Source: an uncultured bacterium
Lineage (GTDB): Bacteria > Patescibacteriota > Minisyncoccia > Moranbacterales > GWC2-37-73
Reading direction: 5' to 3'
Length of the DNA stretch: 9,193 nt
Assembly (NCBI GenBank): GCA_903866285.1
Contig: CAIPMZ010000051.1
Span: 1-9,193, forward strand
Shown here: positions 5,216-9,193 of the stretch, in pieces
Layout of the letters: every line of letters begins with the position of its first letter
Position numbering within the stretch: position 1 is the first letter of the stretch
The notes under the pieces: generated by a model
Told to the model about the DNA's origin: nothing
Database searches by the model: none
What the model saw: only the letters and a program-made list of their open reading frames with translations
Program-made: the position numbers and the translations under genes

Positions 5216-5704
5216 TTAAAAGGGTACATCTTCGAGTCTGACTTCGTCGCTTTCCTCATCAAGGTTGATGGTTGGGATAGCTTCTTCTTGGGTCGGGGCA
5301 GGTCTATTGGCTGGAGCCACTGGCGCTTGCTGGGGCGCTGGGCGTTGATAACCTCCGCCACCTTGACCGGCGCCTTGGGCGCGAGAACCCATTTGCATGT
5401 TTTCAGCTACAATGTCGGTTACTTTTTTCTCAAGACCATCTTTACCCGTATAAGAACGGGTTTCAAGGCGTCCTTCAAAATATGCTTCCTGACCCTTAGT
5501 TAGGTATTGTCCAGCAATTTCAGCTAGACGTCCCCAAATAACAATGTTGTGAAATTCACTTTTCTCTTGTTTTTGGCCGGCTTTATCCATCCAGGTTCGA
5601 TTTGTTGCTAAACCAATAGTGGCAACAGTTTGTCCTGAAGTTGTTGTGCGAATTTCAGGGTCTCTTGTGAGGCGTCCAATGAGTTGAACTTTGTTTAAAT
5701 TCAT
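5216..5704 (-). CDS. ssb: Single-stranded DNA-binding protein
   Basis: SSB (162 aa) coats single-stranded DNA in replication, repair and recombination. The OB fold occupies residues 1-105: MNLNKVQLIGRLTRDPEIR, then TVATIGLATNR, then FHNIVIWGRLAEIAGQYLTKGQ and YFEGRLETRSYTGKDG. A Gly-rich then Pro/Ala/Gln-rich linker runs to about residue 140. The acidic tip DEVRLEDVPF ends in Pro-Phe, the docking site for partner proteins. An in-frame ATG 54 nt upstream would add 18 residues, but these are encoded by repeat copy B and precede the conserved MNLNKV start, so ATG 5702-5704 (minus strand) is chosen. The gene is bracketed by two copies of a 97-nt repeat and lies between rpsF and rpsR, the classic arrangement. 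Confidence 0.97.
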   Translation of the reverse strand: MNLNKVQLIGRLTRDPEIRTTTSGQTVATIGLATNRTWMDKAGQKQEKSEFHNIVIWGRLAEIAGQYLTKGQEAYFEGRLETRSYTGKDGLEKKVTDIVAENMQMGSRAQGAGQGGGGYQRPAPQQAPVAPANRPAPTQEEAIPTINLDEESDEVRLEDVPF

Positions 5705-5710
5705 ATTTTT

Positions 5711-5807
5711 TACCGATGCGAAACTACGAAACGTACACGAATCTACGAAATAATTCATTGCATTTGTTCGTAGATTCGAATGTGATTCGTAGTTTCGAAT
5801 CGCATTA
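5711..5807. repeat. 97-nt hairpin-forming repeat, copy B (ssb-rpsF spacer)
   Basis: A direct repeat of copy A (5114-5210) in the same orientation and of the same length. The differences are concentrated in the central loop region (about 5753-5770) and the last few bases. It fills the gap between rpsF and ssb, ending 1 nt before the rpsF stop codon, and supplies the sequence of a spurious N-terminal extension of ssb. Confidence 0.93.
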
Positions 5808-5808
5808 A

Positions 5809-6420
5809 TTAGATATTTAGCAGTTCATCAAGTTGCTTATCAATATCTTTGGGAGTTTCCTTCATAATCTCTTTAGCGATTTCTTTTTTTTCAAGCTCTT
5901 TGACAACTTCTACTTTTTCAACTTTTGGGGTAGCGACTACTGGCTTTGGAGCCACTGCGACTGGGGCAGGCGTAGTTCGCGTTGGTTTTACGAATTGTCT
6001 TGGAGTTTCTCTTTTTTCACTTCGTTGCGGTCGGATTGCTTCTGGACGTTGCGTTTTTAGCTCTTGGGCTTTGCGACGTTCTTTAGCTCCAAGCTCAGGC
6101 AGGTCTTCAGTTTTCACGATTAAGAATCTCAAAACGTCACTAGTCAAATTCAGTTTGTTATTAATAGCAGAAATTCCAAATTCTTTCTCGCCATTTTTTT
6201 CATCTGCCCAAAAATCAATGTCTTCTAATTCAAAACGACGAGTAACGTAAGTCCCCTTGTTTTGGTGCTTGATTTCGTAAGATAGTTTTCTCTTTTCAGT
6301 TAGTTCTGGTTCAAGGAGCTTGGCTCCTTCTGCGACTAACATTGTGCTTACACCTGCTCGAATTGTTTCGAGATTTGGTTCCTGGTTTTGTCCAACGAGG
6401 TAGAACAGTTCGTACTGCAT
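5809..6420 (-). CDS. rpsF: 30S ribosomal protein bS6 with long C-terminal extension
   Basis: bS6 is a 30S platform protein that pairs with bS18. Residues 1-105 form the ferredoxin-like core (MQYELFYLVG, KLSYEIKHQNKGTYVTRRFELE, LNLTSDVLRFLIVK). Residues 106-203 are an extension: basic (AKERRKAQELKTQRP), then Pro/Ala/Val-rich (about 150-165), then a charged Lys/Glu stretch likely to be helical (KVEKVEVVKELEKKEIAKEIMKE), ending DKQLDELLNI. The usual family length is about 95-135 aa, so roughly 70-100 residues are extra. It is the first gene of the minus-strand operon with ssb, rpsR and efp. No Shine-Dalgarno is visible. An 8-bp leader dyad lies at 6459-6488, and the candidate small RNA/attenuator lies further upstream. 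Confidence 0.95.
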   Translation of the reverse strand: MQYELFYLVGQNQEPNLETIRAGVSTMLVAEGAKLLEPELTEKRKLSYEIKHQNKGTYVTRRFELEDIDFWADEKNGEKEFGISAINNKLNLTSDVLRFLIVKTEDLPELGAKERRKAQELKTQRPEAIRPQRSEKRETPRQFVKPTRTTPAPVAVAPKPVVATPKVEKVEVVKELEKKEIAKEIMKETPKDIDKQLDELLNI

Positions 6421-6458
6421 AAACTTTTTTTAAATTAATTATTATTGATTAGTAAAAT

Positions 6459-6488
6459 TTGAGAATCTTTTTAGGAAACAATTCTCAA
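6459..6488 (-). promoter_or_regulatory. Leader dyad before rpsF
   Basis: TTGAGAAT (6459-6466) and ATTCTCAA (6481-6488) are perfect 8-bp inverted repeats with a 14-nt loop, 39 nt upstream of the rpsF ATG on the minus strand. It could be an mRNA hairpin used for control of the ribosomal-protein operon. The CCG element of the known S6:S18-binding motif is not seen in the loop, so that specific assignment is not supported. Confidence 0.4.
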
Positions 6489-6608
6489 TGATCAATTTTC
6501 AGTTTCCAATCAAATCCCAATGACTCAATAATCAATCAATAAAATAGTTGAAAATTTGGAGGTTAATTGAAAATTCATTGAAAATTGTGAATTGAAAATT
6601 GGAAATTT
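6481..6608. repeat. Imperfect inverted repeat of TTTTCAAT/ATTGAAAA words, rpsF side
   Basis: The left half (CTCAATGATCAATTTTCAGT and following, 6484-6545) and right half (tandem ATTGAAAATT-type units, 6546-6606) are imperfect reverse complements. A related stretch at 6865-6966 shares TCAATGATCAATT, so both sides of the small-RNA region carry the same family. Confidence 0.65.
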
Positions 6609-6611
6609 TTC

Positions 6612-6653
6612 AAAAAAAGAGCCACCAAGCAAGAAAAATCCTGCTTCTGGTGG
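6612..6653 (-). terminator. Rho-independent terminator of the small RNA
   Basis: Read on the minus strand, CCACCA...TGGTGG forms a 6-bp stem extended by AGCA/TGCT with a 2-nt bulge, followed by CTC and seven T. It precedes rpsF in the same orientation, so it either ends an independent RNA or attenuates the operon. Confidence 0.65.
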
Positions 6654-6715
6654 AAGCTTTCCAGCCTATCCACTTTTGGCTTAGTGGCAGGCTAAATTTG
6701 GACTTTCTTAGTTGT
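6612..6715 (-). ncRNA. Candidate small RNA or rpsF-operon leader attenuator (~104 nt)
   Basis: On the minus strand a good promoter (6722-6750) is followed by about 104 nt containing two hairpins and ending in a terminator. Hairpin 1 (6693-6663) pairs AGCCT with AGGCT and CCACT with AGTGG. Hairpin 2 (6653-6622) pairs CCACCA with TGGTGG and AGCA with TGCT, and is followed by seven T on the minus strand. It matches no RNA family I can name; the SRP-RNA GGAA tetraloop arrangement and the tmRNA, RNase P and common riboswitch motifs are not evident. Since rpsF starts about 190 nt further on, it could also be a terminated leader of that operon. Confidence 0.5.
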
Positions 6716-6721
6716 ATTAAG

Positions 6722-6750
6722 AGTGTAGCAGACATTTACTCAGCAGTCAA
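6722..6750 (-). promoter_or_regulatory. Minus-strand promoter for the small RNA or rpsF operon
   Basis: On the minus strand the -35 box TTGACT (6750-6745) and -10 box TACACT (6727-6722) are spaced by exactly 17 nt, and TGC directly precedes the -10 box, giving an extended -10 promoter. The predicted start is near 6715. Confidence 0.6.
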
Positions 6751-6772
6751 TATTGGGCAGTTCGTTGTAAAG

Positions 6773-6819
6773 GGGAAATAGAAATGTCCGCTTTTGCGGG
6801 AAATGAAAATGTCCGCTTT
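6773..6819. repeat. Two-copy tandem repeat, period 25 nt
   Basis: GGGAAATAGAAATGTCCGCTTT sits at 6773-6794 and its near copy GGGAAATGAAAATGTCCGCTTT at 6798-6819. The second copy runs into a 7-bp inverted repeat, AATGTCC (6808-6814) and GGACATT (6820-6826). It lies between the minus-strand small-RNA promoter and uvrB, where a regulatory protein could bind. Confidence 0.7.
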
Positions 6820-6864
6820 GGACATTTTGGGAATAAGGTTGTAATATGGATTATTATTGGAAGG

Positions 6865-6966
6865 CATAATTTTCAATGATCAATTCACAGTTTTCAATGA
6901 ATTTTCAAAAATTGTAAATTGGTTCATTGTGAATTCAATGTGAATTGTAAATTGTAAATTGTAAAT
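6865..6966. repeat. Imperfect inverted repeat before uvrB, with tandem ATTGTAA
   Basis: Words such as TTTTCAATGATCAATT and TTTTCAATGAATTTTCAA on the left face GTGAATT/GTAAATT words on the right. The right end is a tandem of ATTGTAA (about 6943-6966) that runs almost to the uvrB start. It is the same family as 6481-6608. No convincing promoter for uvrB could be picked out inside it; a weak candidate is TTGGAC (6818-6823) with TAATAT (6842-6847). Confidence 0.6.
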
Positions 6967-6972
6967 TTTTTT

Positions 6973-8931
6973 ATGAATTTTCAACTAGATAGTAAATATG
7001 AGCCAGCGGGAGACCAACCACGAGCGATTGCCGATTTGGTGGATGGTCTGAAAGGTCGAGAGAAATTTCAGACGCTTTTGGGCGTGACCGGCTCTGGAAA
7101 AACTTTTACGATTGCTAATGTAATTGCCCAGGTTCAAAAGCCAACTTTAGTAATGGCGCCGAACAAAACTTTGGCTGCCCAATTAGTGCAAGAGTTTCGA
7201 ACTTTTTTCCCGAAAAATGCGGTGGAATATTTTGTTTCTTATTACGATTATTATCAGCCAGAAGCCTATATCGCCTCCACGGATACTTTTATTGAAAAAG
7301 AAACCCAGATTAACGAGGAAATTGATCGTTTGCGGCACGCGGCTACGAGCGCACTTCTCTCGCGACGGGACGTAATCATCGTGGCTTCGGTTTCTTGCAT
7401 TTACGGTTTGGGTAGTCCGGATTATTATCGCGAAGGTACAGTGGAGATTGAAGTTGGAAAAAAAATAAAACGGGAGGAAATTATGCAGGGGATGGTGAAT
7501 ATGCAATATCAGCGTAGCGACGTTATTGCGCGGGGAAAATTTCGCGTGACGGGCGATACCCTAGAAGTAATGACGCCTGGACGCGAGGTAATTGTGCGGA
7601 TTGAGCTTGGCGAAGGAACAGTTCAAAAGATAGTAGAATTTGATTTTTTGACGGGTGAAAAATTGGCTGAGTTGGAAAGAACTTTAATTTTTCCAGCTAA
7701 ACATTTTGTCGTTCCGCAAATGGTCATGGAAGAAGCGTTGGGCGAAATTCAGGCTGAGATGGAGGCGCGGGTAAAAGATTTGAAAAAGAATAATAAATTG
7801 ATTGAAGCAGAAAGAATTTTTCGTCGGACTCGTCAGGACTTAGAGATGATGCGGGAAGTTGGTTTTTGCAATGGGATTGAAAATTATTCCAGATTTCTGA
7901 CGGCGCGTAAGGATGGCGAAGCGCCGTATACCCTGATCGATTATTTCCCGAAGGATTTTTTAATGGTGGTGGATGAATCGCATGTGACGATTCCACAAGT
8001 TCGGGCGATGTACGCTGGCGATCAAGCTAGGAAAACGGCGCTGATCGAAAATGGTTTTCGTTTGCCGAGCGCGCTAGATAATCGTCCGCTGAAGTTTGAA
8101 GAATTTGAAGCTAGGATTAATCAAATGATTTTTACCTCGGCTACGCCGTCAGTTTATGAAAAAGAGCATTCCACTAAAATTACTCAGCAGATTATTCGTC
8201 CAACTGGACTGCTTGATCCACAACTAGAAATCAAACCCGCGCAAGGACAAGTAAAAGATGTTTTTCGAGAGATTGAAAAAGTAGTTATTAAGAAGGAAAG
8301 GGTTTTAATTACCACTCTGACGAAAAAAATGGCCGAGGATTTGTCTGAGTTTTTAAAGGAGCAAGGTATCGCAACTGAATATTTGCATTCTGACGTTGAT
8401 ACTTTAGATCGGGTACGTATCTTGGAGGGTTTGCGTCGGGGAGATTTTGACGTTTTGGTAGGGGTCAATCTTTTGCGGGAAGGTTTGGACTTACCGGAAG
8501 TTTCGCTAGTGGTGATTATGGATGCGGATAAGGAGGGCTTTTTGCGAAGTGAAACCTCACTAATCCAAACAATTGGACGCGCCGCGCGAAATATTAGCGG
8601 ACGCGTGATTATGTACGCTGATAAGTTGACTGGCTCAATGACTAGGGCGATTGATGAAACGAATCGTCGCCGGGAAATTCAAGCCGCTTATAATAAGAAG
8701 CATCACATTACTCCCCAGACCATTAAGAAAAATATTAAATCAATTGTCGATCACGAAATCAATCCACTGCCAACCCCAGATTTTGCCAAATTGGAATCGC
8801 TGGAAGATATTGCTGGCTATATTAAAATGAAGGAAAAAGAAATGAAAGACGCCGCCCGTGGACTCCAATTCGAAAAAGCAGCCCTTATTCGCGATGAGAT
8901 TTCGCAGCTGCGGAAAATTCAAATGCGGTAG
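6973..8931 (+). CDS. uvrB: Excinuclease ABC subunit B (UvrB)
   Basis: UvrB (652 aa, full length) is the DNA-damage verification helicase of nucleotide excision repair. It is loaded by UvrA and recruits UvrC. Motifs in order: EPAGDQPRAI near the N-terminus; Walker A GVTGSGKT at residues 37-44; the beta-hairpin region SYYDYYQPEAYI (about 89-100) that inserts between DNA strands; ASVSCIYGLGSP; DESH at 334-337 (Walker B/motif II) followed by VTIPQV; FTSATPS; motif V/VI region VGVNLLREGLDLPEVSLVVIMDADKEGFLRS and QTIGRAARN; and a C-terminal UVR coiled-coil (about 617-650, LQFEKAALIRDEISQLR) that contacts UvrC. The ATG follows a run of T with no Shine-Dalgarno. It is transcribed divergently from the rpsF operon and appears to be alone, with no clear terminator immediately after the stop. 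Confidence 0.99.
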   Translation: MNFQLDSKYEPAGDQPRAIADLVDGLKGREKFQTLLGVTGSGKTFTIANVIAQVQKPTLVMAPNKTLAAQLVQEFRTFFPKNAVEYFVSYYDYYQPEAYIASTDTFIEKETQINEEIDRLRHAATSALLSRRDVIIVASVSCIYGLGSPDYYREGTVEIEVGKKIKREEIMQGMVNMQYQRSDVIARGKFRVTGDTLEVMTPGREVIVRIELGEGTVQKIVEFDFLTGEKLAELERTLIFPAKHFVVPQMVMEEALGEIQAEMEARVKDLKKNNKLIEAERIFRRTRQDLEMMREVGFCNGIENYSRFLTARKDGEAPYTLIDYFPKDFLMVVDESHVTIPQVRAMYAGDQARKTALIENGFRLPSALDNRPLKFEEFEARINQMIFTSATPSVYEKEHSTKITQQIIRPTGLLDPQLEIKPAQGQVKDVFREIEKVVIKKERVLITTLTKKMAEDLSEFLKEQGIATEYLHSDVDTLDRVRILEGLRRGDFDVLVGVNLLREGLDLPEVSLVVIMDADKEGFLRSETSLIQTIGRAARNISGRVIMYADKLTGSMTRAIDETNRRREIQAAYNKKHHITPQTIKKNIKSIVDHEINPLPTPDFAKLESLEDIAGYIKMKEKEMKDAARGLQFEKAALIRDEISQLRKIQMR

Positions 8932-9037
8932 TTTATAAAGTTAAAAGTTATAACGTTCGTAACGTTTGTAATGTAAAATACAAAAAATAGATTTTGGATG
9001 TTAGATTTTAGAGTAAATGTAAAATACGAGAGTTGTC

Positions 9038-9105
9038 TTTGCGAGGAGGTAATCCTCCGAAGCAATCCAGGGCCAAACTTGGTCATGAGTGGATCGCGAT
9101 GACGG
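9038..9105. repeat. Dispersed-type palindromic repeat downstream of uvrB
   Basis: TTTGCGAGGAGGTAATCCTC, then CGAAGCAATCCAG, then, after GGCCAAACTTGGTC, TGGATCGCGATGACGG. This resembles the widely seen bacterial intergenic element in which TTGCGAGG...GAAGCAATCC is mirrored by TGGATTGC...GCAATGACG. Local stems are GGAGG-TAAT-CCTCC and GGCCAA-AC-TTGGTC, and the outer parts GCAATCCAG and TGGATCGC are also complementary with a mismatch. The rest of 8932-9193 holds a short GTTATAACGTT-type repeat stretch (about 8930-8975) and nothing else recognisable. Confidence 0.6.
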
Positions 9106-9193
9106 AATATAAAAAGATACCCTCTTATTTAAGTTCGCAATTTTTGTGGGTTTTTGAAAATTAAAATAGCGTGTCAAATCATCTAACTATGAC

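Noticed and set aside
5705..5758. 18-residue N-terminal extension of SSB
   Set aside because: It is translated from repeat copy B and precedes the conserved SSB start MNLNKVQLIG.
5114..5807. CRISPR-like repeat-spacer array around ssb
   Set aside because: There are only two copies, 97 nt each and 597 nt apart, with a gene between them; no short regular spacers and no cas genes.
5849..6250. 133-codon plus-strand open frame opposite rpsF
   Set aside because: A Ser/Phe-rich shadow of the Lys/Glu-rich bS6 extension.
6612..6715. SRP 4.5S RNA or tmRNA
   Set aside because: The GGAA tetraloop with flanking conserved loops of SRP RNA and a tRNA-like acceptor end are not present; the fold is two adjacent hairpins.
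6599..6781. 60-codon plus-strand open frame
   Set aside because: It lies over the hairpins, terminator and promoter of the minus-strand small-RNA unit, has no recognisable domain, and shows no start signal.

Overview
The window looks like AT-rich chromosomal DNA from a small-genome bacterium, most likely of the Candidate Phyla Radiation (Patescibacteria). This is inferred from several features. The housekeeping genes (recA, efp, rpsR, ssb, rpsF, uvrB) are typically bacterial. Start codons are preceded by A/T-rich tracts instead of Shine-Dalgarno sequences. RecA ends without a long acidic tail. Accessory membrane genes are embedded among housekeeping genes. No 16S rRNA or other phylogenetic marker is complete enough here to prove the lineage.

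Layout. (1) Positions 1-429 hold the last ~105 codons of recA. RecA homology begins abruptly at about 112, and the upstream DNA is not RecA in any frame, so the gene appears interrupted (intron, intein or rearrangement). (2) Positions 430-892 are non-coding but dense in signals: a strong terminator, a perfect 19-bp-arm palindrome, a good sigma70-type promoter, an operator-like dyad, and two hairpins with T-tracts in the leader of the next gene. (3) Positions 893-3264 form a plus-strand cluster of two repeated modules: a secreted TasA/camelysin-like protein, a SipW-type (ER-type Ser/His) signal peptidase, a second divergent TasA-like protein, and a second SipW-type peptidase. (4) Positions 3331-4071 encode an RDD-domain membrane protein with an unusual prepilin-like C-terminal segment, behind its own promoter. 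(5) A bidirectional terminator at 4149-4180 separates it from the minus-strand operon rpsF-ssb-rpsR-efp (6420 down to 4232). (6) Positions 6421-6972 are a non-coding divergent region with a candidate ~104-nt small RNA (own promoter and terminator, minus strand) flanked by repeats. (7) uvrB occupies 6973-8931. (8) The tail, 8932-9193, holds a dispersed-type palindromic repeat.

How the parts fit. The SipW/TasA cluster is the most interesting coding system: two dedicated signal peptidases are interleaved with two proteins carrying SipW-dependent-type signal sequences. This suggests an exported surface fibre or matrix built from two subunits, each perhaps matured by its neighbouring peptidase. 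The leader attenuator-like hairpins and the hairpins between genes could set expression level and subunit ratio. The minus-strand operon is the classic S6-SSB-S18 set with EF-P added. Its three internal spacers are all about 105 nt long, and each is filled by a large imperfect inverted repeat. The same 97-nt element sits on both sides of ssb. Each set of spacers is built from its own short word, a pattern that no gene explains.
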